This document shows positions 18,321-27,197 of a DNA stretch of 64,000 nt, piece after piece. This DNA comes from Gemmatimonadota bacterium (GTDB lineage: Bacteria > Gemmatimonadota > Gemmatimonadetes > Gemmatimonadales > Gemmatimonadaceae). Every line of letters starts with the position of its first letter. Positions within the stretch are counted from its first letter, which is position 1. The notes below the pieces were generated by a model. The model was given only the letters and a program-made list of their open reading frames with translations. It was not told the origin of the DNA and made no database searches. The stretch lies in assembly GCA_016182795.1 (NCBI GenBank), contig JACPFW010000012.1, forward strand, positions 62,001 to 126,000, written 5' to 3'. A program made the translations under genes and the position numbers.

Positions 18321-18433
18321 AGCGGTCGTCGGTTCAATCCCGACCTGTGGCTCTGAAGCAGAGAAACAACAGAGAAACAACAGAGAAGCAACAGAGAGAC
18401 AACAGAGGCGCGCGGCGTATTGCCGGGCGCCTT
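18321..18433 (+). repeat. 113-bp direct repeat, copy 2, with truncated tRNA-Thr
   Basis: The first 33 bp are the 3' third of tRNA-Thr(CGT) (T arm and acceptor strand) without any 5' half, so this copy cannot make a tRNA. The rest repeats the A-rich spacer. It is identical to 16648-16760 except at two positions. Confidence 0.95.
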
Positions 18434-18460
18434 CTTCTTTTGCGCCGCGCTGCGGGCGCG

Positions 18461-20074
18461 CTAGAACGACGTGAATACGAGTTCGTTGCGCGTGGACGCG
18501 CCCACGGTGCGCGTGGTGGCGTCGGCCACACCCACGATCGAGCGGCCGAATCGGTCGCGGATCCACCACAGCCGCTGATTCGCCGGCAGCGCGGCAAGCT
18601 TCGCTCCCGCCTGCTCGCCGATCTGTACCTGTACGCGCAGGCGATACTCCCACAGAATCGCGACCCACGGGCCGAACGGACCCACCAGCACCACGTTCCG
18701 CTGGGTATGCGACGCCGCTTTCTCCGTCAGGTGCGCGCGCAAGGCGTGCTCCTCCATCGCGCGGCTGCGGGCGCGCTCCGCCGCGACCCACAGATCGGAG
18801 GCGATATGCAACGCGAGGGCGCCCGCGAACACGGCAGCCAATAGCGGCGTGCGCAGTGTGGTGCCGCGCCGCACCGGCTCCGGCCACGCCGCAAAGAGCA
18901 GCAGCAGCGCCGACGGTGCCAAGAGGCGCGCCTCGGCGTGCACCACCAGAAAGGCCGCTGCCCCCGCCGCGCCGACGGCCGCGACGGGCCAGTCGAGCAA
19001 CGGTCGAATGGCCCGCCGGTTCGCGCCGCGCGTCATCCACCGCAGTGCCAGCGCGCCGGCCACCAGCGGCAGCAGCCAGCGCAGAGCTACCAAGCCATTC
19101 AGCTTCCACACGATCTTCGCCTGCGCCGCATTCCACGTCGGTTGTTCCGACGCGCGAAAGCCGGTGGCCCACTCCTCGGGGCGTGCCCACGGCGCGTACG
19201 TCGCCGTGCCGGGCGGCATCTCGTACACTTCAATCGTCTCTCCCGACGGCAACAACGCGGAACGTCTGGCCTCGTGAAATCGCTGATCGACGTCCGGTGT
19301 GCGCTGATTGAGGTCGCCGAGATACCAGCCGGCGTTCAGCGACCCCACGCCGCCGAGCGTGACGTGGCCGACCTTCACACTCAGCGGAATCACGAACGTG
19401 GCGGCGATCAGCGCCGCCACGGTCATGCTCACCGTCGTCGGACGCGGCCACCGGGGCGCTTTCCAGTGGTGCACGATCATCGCGCCGCCGGCAACGGCGA
19501 GCGACGGCCAGATGCTCGTCTTGGCGAGAAATGCGAGTCCCACGAGGACGCCGAGCGTGACGCCGTCGCGCGTCGTCACCGCCGGAAGGCACGCCAGCAC
19601 GCCGAGCACCGACACACCGAGCAGCAAGTCGGGAGTCAGCAGTTCCTGCGAGAGCCAGCGCAGCACGACCCAGAGGCAGGTCCAGAAGACGGCACGCTGC
19701 GCCGCGACGGGAACACGTCGCCGCACTACGGCGACGCCGAGCCAGATGGCGGTGAGGGCGAGGGCGATCTGCACTCCGTGCGCGAGCGCCAACAGCGTCG
19801 ACCGGTCACCGCGCGCCATCCACACCGCCGGCACCATCAGCAGCGAGTAACCCGGAGACCAGTAGCCCTGCAGCGCCTGCCAGGTTCGCCCGGCGGCGAT
19901 CAACTCGGCGTTCTCGAGGTAGGCGACGCCGTCGGGCGTCAGCGCGCCGGCGACCACATACCCGAAGACCACGACGACGAGCGTGGCGAGCAGCGCGTCG
20001 ATCGCCAACCGCGGCGGCGTGACCGCGGCCGCGGCTGAGTCGGCGAGCGCAGGGCGAGGCGTGTTACGGCTCAT
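18461..20074 (-). CDS. Predicted membrane glycosyltransferase-like protein (GT39/ArnT type)
   Basis: Protein of 537 residues with about ten to twelve hydrophobic helices in the N-terminal two-thirds and a periplasmic C-terminal domain. After the first helix the loop TPDGVAYLENAELIAAG has the Asp and Tyr placement seen in polyprenyl-phosphate-dependent mannosyl/arabinosyl transferases (D-x3-Y-L). The start at 20074 is preferred over an ATG at 20119. These enzymes transfer sugars from lipid carriers to proteins or glycolipids on the outer face of the inner membrane. The assignment rests on topology and one loop motif, so substrate and even class are uncertain. Confidence 0.6.
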   Translation of the reverse strand: MSRNTPRPALADSAAAAVTPPRLAIDALLATLVVVVFGYVVAGALTPDGVAYLENAELIAAGRTWQALQGYWSPGYSLLMVPAVWMARGDRSTLLALAHGVQIALALTAIWLGVAVVRRRVPVAAQRAVFWTCLWVVLRWLSQELLTPDLLLGVSVLGVLACLPAVTTRDGVTLGVLVGLAFLAKTSIWPSLAVAGGAMIVHHWKAPRWPRPTTVSMTVAALIAATFVIPLSVKVGHVTLGGVGSLNAGWYLGDLNQRTPDVDQRFHEARRSALLPSGETIEVYEMPPGTATYAPWARPEEWATGFRASEQPTWNAAQAKIVWKLNGLVALRWLLPLVAGALALRWMTRGANRRAIRPLLDWPVAAVGAAGAAAFLVVHAEARLLAPSALLLLFAAWPEPVRRGTTLRTPLLAAVFAGALALHIASDLWVAAERARSRAMEEHALRAHLTEKAASHTQRNVVLVGPFGPWVAILWEYRLRVQVQIGEQAGAKLAALPANQRLWWIRDRFGRSIVGVADATTRTVGASTRNELVFTSF

Positions 20075-20158
20075 GGATTGACCGCGCAGATAATAGGGGT
20101 CAGAAACGCGATGCACCAAGCCCGCGCGGTCGCTCGTACGGGATGTGTGGCGCCTCTG

Positions 20159-20695
20159 CTACTGGCGAATCAGCTTCATCGCATTGGTTTCGGTGTACTC
20201 CCCGGTGCAGTAGACGATGCACTCCCAGTGGTTCCATGTGCCCTGCATCAGGTCGGTCGTGAACGAGCCGTCGTAAGTCATCCCCCAGGTCGACTGGGTG
20301 GCGACCAGCGACGTGCTGCTCACATTCCCCGTCAGCGTGGTCGGCCAGACGTTGGGCACGTACCCGTTCGAACCGTTGCCGCAGCTGCTGCTGGTCCGCA
20401 CAAAGTTGGACGACGTGGCGGACATGCTGACGTTCACCGTGTTCGGATCGCTGGTCTTGGTGATGACAAACGTCACCAACCAGTCGGCCTGTCCGATCGT
20501 CTCCTTGCGGTTGCTGCAGAAATCGGTCTGGTAGTAGACCGTGATGGGAATCGCGTTCTTCCACGTGCCGGCCAGATTGCGCGCCGGCGTCAGGGGACCA
20601 CCACTGCCAGTGAGGTCGTTCTTCGCGCAGGCGGCAATGCTGAAGGACGCAAGCATTGCGGCGCCGAGCAGCGGCACACTCCATGTCCGGCGCAT
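20159..20695 (-). CDS. Small exported lipoprotein, unknown function
   Basis: Protein of 178 residues with signal peptide and lipobox SIAAC. The mature part carries five cysteines (CSNRK, SSSCG, WECIVYC), likely in disulfides, and beta-rich sequence with many Ser/Thr/Asn, suggesting a small beta-barrel. The region around LAGTWKN is reminiscent of a lipocalin-like start. No family is recognised with confidence. It is divergent from the amidase gene. Confidence 0.65.
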   Translation of the reverse strand: MRRTWSVPLLGAAMLASFSIAACAKNDLTGSGGPLTPARNLAGTWKNAIPITVYYQTDFCSNRKETIGQADWLVTFVITKTSDPNTVNVSMSATSSNFVRTSSSCGNGSNGYVPNVWPTTLTGNVSSTSLVATQSTWGMTYDGSFTTDLMQGTWNHWECIVYCTGEYTETNAMKLIRQ

Positions 20696-20838
20696 CCAGA
20701 CTCCGGGATACGGTCATGGGGGGCCAGGGAAGCCAAGCAACATCGGCTGGCCCCGTAAAGGATGCGGACGGAGGGCGGACGTGTCAAACCGAACGCGGAC
20801 GGTGGCGCCGGTCGCCCGCCGCGCGTAGGCTACTCGCC

Positions 20839-22407
20839 ATGCGCCATCTCCTGACCGCCCTCGCCCTGACGGCCCCGCTCGCGCTCGATGCGCAGCGCGC
20901 GCCACGACCGTTCCGCCTCGAAGAAACGACCATCGCCGACATCCACGCCGCGTTCACGGCTCGGCAACTGACATGCCGCCAGCTCATGCAGCGCTATCTC
21001 GATCGCATCGAGGCCATCGACAAGCGCGGGCCGGCCATCAATGCGATCGTTGTCACCAACCCGCAGGCACTGGCCACCGCCGACTCGCTGGACGCACGGT
21101 TTCGGCGGTCGGGACTGACGGGGCCGCTCCACTGCGTTCCGGTGATCGTCAAAGACAATTACGAGACCAAGGACCTGCAAACGACGGCCGGGTCGCTGGC
21201 GCTCAAGGGTTGGTTGCCGCGGCAGGACGCCACGATGGTGGCGCGCATCCGCGCCGCGGGGGCCGTTGTGCTGGCCAAGAGCAACATGGCCGAGTGGGCG
21301 TTCTCGCCGTACGAGACGGTGAACTCCATTCTGCCCGGGTACACGCGCAATCCGTACGCATTGGACCGCGTGACGGCCGGTTCGAGCGGCGGCACGGCGG
21401 CGGCCGTTGCCGACAACGAGGGGGCCGTGGGACTCGGCACCGACACGGGCAACTCGATCCGCGGCCCGTCGGCGCACCAGGCGCTGGTCGGTATTCGATC
21501 CACGATGGGGCTCACCTCGCGCGCGGGGGTGGTGCCCCTGTCGAACAGTGCCGACATCGCCGGGCCGATGGCGCGCATGGTGGCCGACGCGGTGCGGGTG
21601 TTCAATGTGGTGGTCGGCTCGGATGCTGAAGATCCCGTGACGCGCGAGGCCGATGCGCGACGCGAGAAAGACTACAATGCCTTCGTCGTGCGCGGCGCGC
21701 TAAAGGGGGCGCGCGTCGGCGTGCTGCGGCAGGCGTACGAACGGCCGACGACGGACAGCGAAGTGGTGCGCGTCTTCGCCGCGGCGCTGGACGCGATGCG
21801 CGCGGCGGGCGCGACGATTGTGGATCCGGCCGGCATCGATTCGCTCTCGGTGGTGATGCGCACGACCGGCGGCGGATGCAATCCGTTCAAGTACGATCTC
21901 GAGCGGTATCTTGCGGCGCGCGGCGCGAACGCGCCGGTGAAGACGGTGGACGAGGTGCTGAAGAGCGGCGCGTATCATCCGCTGGCGCAGACACGCCTGC
22001 AGGCGGCGCAGGCGGTGACGACGCCGCCCGAGGAGTCGGCGGGGTGCCGGTCGCGCGAGGCGATGCGCGCGCGGCTGCGCGTGGCGGTGACGGCACTGAT
22101 GGATTCGTTGCGGCTTGATGCGCTCGTCTACCCGACGTGGAGCAACCCGCCGCGGCTCATTGGTGATCTCAACACGCCGCCCGGCGACAACTCACAGCTC
22201 TTCTCTCCGCTCACGGGCTTTCCGGCGATCACCGTTCCGATGGGTTACACGCGCGGCGTGCTGCCGGCGGGGGTGACGCTGCTGGGACGAGCGTGGGGCG
22301 AGGGGACGCTCATCAAGCTGGCCTATGACTTCGAAACGGTGACACACCATCGTCGGCCGCCGACGCATCAGGAATCAGCAACCGTCGGATTGGAAACTCG
22401 GCGGTGA
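20839..22407 (+). CDS. Exported amidase (amidase-signature family)
   Basis: Protein of 522 residues with a signal peptide (MRHLLTALALTAPLALDAQ). The Ser-cisSer-Lys triad is visible: Lys in PVIVKDNYET, the Gly/Ser-rich motif TAGSSGGTAAAVA, and the second Ser in DTGNSIRGPSA. Amidase-signature enzymes hydrolyse amide bonds to release ammonia. The exported location points to a scavenging or cell-surface role rather than GatA. The start at 20839 follows a weak ribosome-binding site, and the protein begins directly with the signal peptide. An intrinsic terminator follows at 22456. Confidence 0.88.
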   Translation: MRHLLTALALTAPLALDAQRAPRPFRLEETTIADIHAAFTARQLTCRQLMQRYLDRIEAIDKRGPAINAIVVTNPQALATADSLDARFRRSGLTGPLHCVPVIVKDNYETKDLQTTAGSLALKGWLPRQDATMVARIRAAGAVVLAKSNMAEWAFSPYETVNSILPGYTRNPYALDRVTAGSSGGTAAAVADNEGAVGLGTDTGNSIRGPSAHQALVGIRSTMGLTSRAGVVPLSNSADIAGPMARMVADAVRVFNVVVGSDAEDPVTREADARREKDYNAFVVRGALKGARVGVLRQAYERPTTDSEVVRVFAAALDAMRAAGATIVDPAGIDSLSVVMRTTGGGCNPFKYDLERYLAARGANAPVKTVDEVLKSGAYHPLAQTRLQAAQAVTTPPEESAGCRSREAMRARLRVAVTALMDSLRLDALVYPTWSNPPRLIGDLNTPPGDNSQLFSPLTGFPAITVPMGYTRGVLPAGVTLLGRAWGEGTLIKLAYDFETVTHHRRPPTHQESATVGLETRR

Positions 22408-22748
22408 GCGGCGCGCGGTAATTCGCGGCAAAACATGTGATATCAAAGAGTTCCGGCGCCCAGCTTACGAGCTGGGCGCTAGTTTTGTACGGGAATGTTG
22501 TACGTAATTCTACCGCATTTGCTGAGGGTGCTAAGTAGTTCCAGCGGAGCGGCTTATGACATGTGGCTTCATCGAATCTTAACCTGCCGTAAGGTTGTTG
22601 TACGCCCCAGAGCTTCATAAACTTGGGCATTCCCGCACAACCGAGTAGGGATAACCCGCGCGAATTCCTCACGGACTCCGCGGCGTTATCACAGCCGTTC
22701 GCGATTTCGTTTTCGTCCCATCCCTCCCCCCACCATCTGGAGTTCGCG
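22408..22748. promoter_or_regulatory. Upstream region of the SusC/SusD operon
   Basis: This 341-bp gap starts with the amidase terminator and then becomes AT-richer. It contains three copies of TTGTACG (22485, 22498, 22598), which may be repeated regulator sites. No certain promoter is visible. The last 60 bp before the SusC start are pyrimidine-rich. Confidence 0.4.
22456..22486 (+). terminator. Intrinsic terminator after the amidase gene
   Basis: A perfect 10-bp stem (GCGCCCAGCT with AGCTGGGCGC), loop TACG, followed by TAGTTTT. This is the clearest rho-independent terminator in the window. Confidence 0.85.
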
Positions 22749-25700
22749 ATGAACGTAAGTTTGCCCGTCGCAGCCCGTCGCGTGGGCCTTTCGTTGCTTG
22801 TCTTGCTGGGTGTTCCGTTTGCGGCAGCCACTGCGCAGACGGGCTCCATTACGGGCAAGGTCATCGACAAGGCCTCGCAGCGGCCCCTCAGTGAAGCCCG
22901 CATTGTGATTCCGGGCACGACGCTCGAGGCCCGCACCAACGATGCCGGCGAGTTCCGCTTTGCCGCGGTGAAGCCCGGTCGCATGGTGATCGGCGTGTAC
23001 CACATCGGCTACAAGGCCACCTCGGACACCGTGACGGTGGTCGCCGGCCGCCCCGCGACGCTGACGCTGCAGATGACCGCCTCGCTGGTGACGCTGTCCG
23101 AGCTCGTGATCACGGGCACGGCGGGCAACCTCGAGCGCAAGGCGCAGGCGGCCCTCGTGGCGTCGGTGTCGGCGAAGAGCGTCATCGAGACGGCGCCGAT
23201 TGCGACCGTGGCCAACCTGCTGCAGTCGCGCGTGCCGGGTGTGGCGCTGACGACGCAATCGGGCACGGCGGGCACGGGCACGACGATCCGCATCCGCGGC
23301 GCGTCGTCGGTGAACCTCTCCAACCAGCCGCTCGTATTCATTGACGGTGTGCGCACCATCGAGGGGCAGATCGCGTCGGGGCAGTCGGGCCAGGTGTACG
23401 ACCGTCTCAACGACCTGAATCCCGACGAAATCGAGAGCATCGAGGTCGTGAAGGGGCCGGCCGCCGCCACGCTGTACGGCGCCGACGCCTCGGCGGGCGT
23501 GATCCAGATCATCACCAAGAAGGGCAAGGCGGGCTCGACGGGCGGGATGCGCCAGTCGGTGCGCTTTGAGATGGGCTCTTCTCAGCTCCAATGGACGCCG
23601 CCGGCCAACTACAGCATCTGCACAGCGACGCTACTGGCCGCGCCGAGCACTTATCCGGCGTGCAAGGGGCAGGCGCTCGGCACGATGGTGAGCGATAACC
23701 CGATCGTTCGCGAGAAGGGATTCCGCGACGGCACAGACCGCATTTTGAGCTGGAACGGTACGGGCGGCGGCCAGAACTACGGATACAACTTGTCATACGG
23801 CGAAGACCATTCGCTGGGCCTCCTGCCGAACAACAAGTTCACCCGCTACAACGTCCGCACCAACTTCAACTACGTGCCGTCGGAGAAGCTGACGATTGAC
23901 GCCGGCGTCGGCCTCACTCAGTCGGAGACGCAGCTTCCCGACAACGACAACAACATCTACGGCTGGCTGGGCGGCTCCATGCTCGGCGATCCGGCGCGCC
24001 GCGGCGACGGCGTGTTTGATGGGTGGTACGGCGCCAACCGCCACTACAACGCGCTGGCGTCGATCTTCCGTCAACTGAAGACGCACCGCGTGGTGTCGAA
24101 CATCACGGCGACCTACATGCCGATTCCCTCGTTCAGCAACCGCTTTACGATGGGCATGGACTTCATCGGCGACGAGCAGCGCTCATTCTTCCCCAAGAAC
24201 GACAGCGCGTGGTACGGTGGCGCGCTCAACACCGGCAGCAACAACCTGACGTTCCGGTTCGGCGAGCGCTACACGTTCGATTACCTCGGCAACTACAAGC
24301 GCAACTTCGGCCGTGCGTGGGAGACCAACACGTCGTTCGGCCTCCAGGTCATCTCGACGCGCAACAACTTCACCAACGCCACTGGCCAGGGCTTCGTTAC
24401 CAACGCCAACTACTCCATCGGCTCGGCGGCAACGACCACGGGCTCGAGCGGGTTCCAGGAGCAGCGCCAGTTCGGCTACCTCGGCCAGCTTCAGATTGGC
24501 CACGAGAACAAGCGCTTCATACAGCTTGGCGTGCGCATCGACAAGAACTCGTCGTTCGGCACGTCGGCTCCGTCGATCGTCCTGCCGAAGATCGGTGGCA
24601 GCTGGGCTATCTCGGAGGAGTCGTTCTTCGACCGCTACGCGCGGTACGTGAACACGCTCCGTCTGCGCGCGTCGTACGGCACCACCGGCCGCTCGCCGAA
24701 CCCGGGCGACGCGCTCACGACGCTCGTCTCCGCCCCGTACAACATCACGGGCACGACCGCAGCGGGCGCCATTCCGGGCAACCCGGGCAACAACCACCTC
24801 GACCCCGAGAAGGGGACGGAGTTCGAGGCCGGCGTGGACGCCGGCTTCTTCGACAACCGCCTGTCCGCCGAGCTCACCTATTTCCACAAGGTGACGAAGG
24901 ACATGATCATCGCGCGGCCGATTCCGCCGTCGCTTGGCTTCAACACCAACCCGCTTGACAACATCGGCGAGGTGCTGAACAGCGGCCTGGAATTGGCGGT
25001 GAACTACGACGCGCTCCGCAAGGAAAACGTCAACTGGAATATCCGCCTCGGCGCCAACACGCTTCACAATGAGCTGACGAGCCTCGGGTCGGTGAATCCG
25101 TTCGCCCTCGGCGGCGCCGGTCGCACCATCGTGGGCCAGCAGCTCGGTGTGTTTGTCTCAAAGAAGATCCAGTCGATCGACGTCGCCAACAACAAGGTGA
25201 TCGTCAACGACACGCTGACGCCGATGGGCAACCTGTGGCCGACGCTGGAGTGGAATCTTACGAACACCGTCACGCTGTTCAAGAACTTCCGAGTCTCGGC
25301 GATGATCGACGCCAAGCGCGACTTCCTTGTGCAGAACAACACGGCGTTCTTCCGCGAGACCCAGCTCGTACGCTCCAACCTGCGCCTCGACACGCTGGCG
25401 CTCAGCAAGTACGAGCGGCTGCGCCGCTACGGTGACCTTACGAAGGGCAACCCGGCGTTCGTCACCACGGCCGGCAAGTCGGCGACGGTGTCGGACGTGA
25501 TCGATGCGTACCTCGAGCCCGGCGACTTTGTCCGCCTGCGCGAGCTGTCGGCCACCTACACCGTGCCGACCAAGTACCTCCGGACCCTGCGCAACACGAT
25601 CAGCGGCGCCTCCATCACGTGGGCGATGCAGAATGTGAAGCTCTGGACGGACTACTCTGGTCCGGATCCGGAGATCAACGCGCAGGCCGGCGCCTTCTCG

Positions 25701-25766
25701 CGCCAGGACTTCCTGACGATCCCGAATCCGCGGAAGCAGACGTTCCGCGTCAACCTCAACTTCTAA
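22749..25766 (+). CDS. SusC/RagA-like TonB-dependent outer-membrane transporter
   Basis: Transporter of 1005 residues. A signal peptide (about 1-30) is followed by a carboxypeptidase-regulatory-like domain (SITGKVIDKASQRPLSEARI), a TonB-dependent plug at about 110-230 (LLQSRVPGV, IRIRGASSV, VVKGPAAATLYGADASAGVI), and a 22-strand barrel ending in the classic terminal aromatic, FRVNLNF. It imports oligosaccharides, peptides or other large nutrients with a SusD partner. ATG 22749 is chosen as the first Met before the signal peptide. The SusD gene starts 7 bp after its stop. Confidence 0.93.
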   Translation: MNVSLPVAARRVGLSLLVLLGVPFAAATAQTGSITGKVIDKASQRPLSEARIVIPGTTLEARTNDAGEFRFAAVKPGRMVIGVYHIGYKATSDTVTVVAGRPATLTLQMTASLVTLSELVITGTAGNLERKAQAALVASVSAKSVIETAPIATVANLLQSRVPGVALTTQSGTAGTGTTIRIRGASSVNLSNQPLVFIDGVRTIEGQIASGQSGQVYDRLNDLNPDEIESIEVVKGPAAATLYGADASAGVIQIITKKGKAGSTGGMRQSVRFEMGSSQLQWTPPANYSICTATLLAAPSTYPACKGQALGTMVSDNPIVREKGFRDGTDRILSWNGTGGGQNYGYNLSYGEDHSLGLLPNNKFTRYNVRTNFNYVPSEKLTIDAGVGLTQSETQLPDNDNNIYGWLGGSMLGDPARRGDGVFDGWYGANRHYNALASIFRQLKTHRVVSNITATYMPIPSFSNRFTMGMDFIGDEQRSFFPKNDSAWYGGALNTGSNNLTFRFGERYTFDYLGNYKRNFGRAWETNTSFGLQVISTRNNFTNATGQGFVTNANYSIGSAATTTGSSGFQEQRQFGYLGQLQIGHENKRFIQLGVRIDKNSSFGTSAPSIVLPKIGGSWAISEESFFDRYARYVNTLRLRASYGTTGRSPNPGDALTTLVSAPYNITGTTAAGAIPGNPGNNHLDPEKGTEFEAGVDAGFFDNRLSAELTYFHKVTKDMIIARPIPPSLGFNTNPLDNIGEVLNSGLELAVNYDALRKENVNWNIRLGANTLHNELTSLGSVNPFALGGAGRTIVGQQLGVFVSKKIQSIDVANNKVIVNDTLTPMGNLWPTLEWNLTNTVTLFKNFRVSAMIDAKRDFLVQNNTAFFRETQLVRSNLRLDTLALSKYERLRRYGDLTKGNPAFVTTAGKSATVSDVIDAYLEPGDFVRLRELSATYTVPTKYLRTLRNTISGASITWAMQNVKLWTDYSGPDPEINAQAGAFSRQDFLTIPNPRKQTFRVNLNF

Positions 25767-25773
25767 CCGCGAG

Positions 25774-27027
25774 ATGATCGCCATGATTTCGATCCGAAGC
25801 GCGGTTGCGCGCACCATGGCCGGTGCGGTGCTGGCGACCAGCGTCGCCTGCTCCGACTCGTTCGTCCAGGTGACGAACCCCGACGTCATTGACGCCGCGA
25901 CGGTCGATCCGTCGTCGGGCGCCACGACGCTGGCGCTGTCGGCCCAGCAGAACTTCGCCACCGCGTACGGCTGGCTTTCGCTGTACAGCGGCTGGTTCAC
26001 GGAAGAGGCGAACGTGGCCGACACGTTCCCGACGCGCAATGAGTTCGGCTTCCGTCTCATCACCGACCTCAATACGTCGCTGAACGGCGACGTCTGGCGG
26101 CCCATCTCGCTCGCGGCCGCGTCGGCCAAGACGGTGATGGATCTCGACCTGCCGAACCCGACGTCGAACATCAACTATGCGCGCGCTGCCACCTTCCGCG
26201 GCTTCAGCATCCTGATGATCGCCACCGACTTCTGCACCGGCGCGCTGTCGTCGGGGCCGGAGCTCACCACGGCGCAGCTGCTCGACTCGGCCATCGTGTA
26301 CTTCTCGAAGGGAGTGGACATCGGCAAGGCCGCGGCGTCCACGGATGGCACGGCGCTGGCCAACGCGTCGCTGGTGGGACGCGCCCGCGCCAAGCTGCAG
26401 AAGGGCGACAAGGCGGGAGCGGCGGCTGATGCCGCGCAGGTGCCGGCCGGCTTCACCTACGACCTGCGCATGACCGACGACCTGTCGAGCCGCACGCGCC
26501 TGTCGAACCGCATCTACCAGTTCACGTTCGATCGCTCGTCGATCAGCGTGGCGCCGTTCTACCGCACCAATGACCCGCGCGTGACGTACAAGGGGCCGGG
26601 CGTCACCAAGCTCACTGGCCAAGACGCGGTGCCGGGCGGATTCTACGAGCAGTCGAAGTTCCCGTCCTTTGCGAGCTCGATGCGGCTGGCGTCGAAGCTC
26701 GAGGCCGACTACATCGCGGCCGAAGCGAGCGACGTGGCGGCCCAGACGGTGTTCATCAACGCGCGGCGCGCGTCGGCCGGACTGGCTCCGTTCGTCGCGA
26801 CGGATGCGGCCAGCACGTTGAAGGAGCTGATGACGCAGAAGGCGTTTGACTTCTATCTTGAAGGCAAGCGTCTGGCGGACTTCCGCCGCAACCCGGCCGC
26901 CATTCCGGGCATCACGCCGGCTGGCGGCACGTACTTCAAGCCGGGCTACGCCAACGTCGGCAACCAGACGTGCTATCCGTTGCCGAAGACGGAACGCGAC
27001 AACAATCCGAACTTTAAGACGAACTAA
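25774..27027 (+). CDS. SusD/RagB-like outer-membrane lipoprotein
   Basis: Surface nutrient-binding lipoprotein of 417 residues, partner of the upstream SusC-like transporter. The lipobox is TSVAC, followed by SDSFVQVTNPDVI. The C-terminal region ELMTQKAFDFYLEGKRLADFRR carries the SusD signature (an E/F/EGKR/DLRR-type motif). The protein is somewhat shorter than Bacteroides SusD, as is usual for related proteins outside Bacteroidetes. A strong hairpin follows at 27049, closing the two-gene operon. The ligand cannot be told; a neighbouring exported hydrolase may process it. Confidence 0.88.
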   Translation: MIAMISIRSAVARTMAGAVLATSVACSDSFVQVTNPDVIDAATVDPSSGATTLALSAQQNFATAYGWLSLYSGWFTEEANVADTFPTRNEFGFRLITDLNTSLNGDVWRPISLAAASAKTVMDLDLPNPTSNINYARAATFRGFSILMIATDFCTGALSSGPELTTAQLLDSAIVYFSKGVDIGKAAASTDGTALANASLVGRARAKLQKGDKAGAAADAAQVPAGFTYDLRMTDDLSSRTRLSNRIYQFTFDRSSISVAPFYRTNDPRVTYKGPGVTKLTGQDAVPGGFYEQSKFPSFASSMRLASKLEADYIAAEASDVAAQTVFINARRASAGLAPFVATDAASTLKELMTQKAFDFYLEGKRLADFRRNPAAIPGITPAGGTYFKPGYANVGNQTCYPLPKTERDNNPNFKTN

Positions 27028-27048
27028 TCACGACAGACCGCAGGACAG

Positions 27049-27082
27049 CCAACGGCGGGGGGAGAGATCCCTCCGCCGTTGG
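27049..27082 (+). terminator. Long hairpin terminating the SusC/SusD operon
   Basis: A 10-bp perfect outer stem (CCAACGGCGG with CCGCCGTTGG) extends through one G-T pair and GGGA/TCCC to a GAGA loop, 15 pairs in all. It lies 22 bp after the SusD stop. No T run follows. Confidence 0.7.
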
Positions 27083-27087
27083 AGCTT

Positions 27088-27145
27088 AACTACAGAGAAA
27101 CAACAGAGAGACAACAGAGAGACAACAGAAAAACAACAGAGGTGG
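27088..27145 (+). repeat. A-rich AACAGAGA repeat, third locus
   Basis: Four imperfect tandem units of the type ACAGAGAAACA. The first 32 bp (27088-27119) are identical to 16703-16734 in the tRNA-Thr repeat, although the surrounding sequence differs. Confidence 0.85.
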
Positions 27146-27197
27146 CAGGGCGGGGGGCGAGGCTGCACCTTTGTCGGGTCACCATTCGGAGTTGTGT

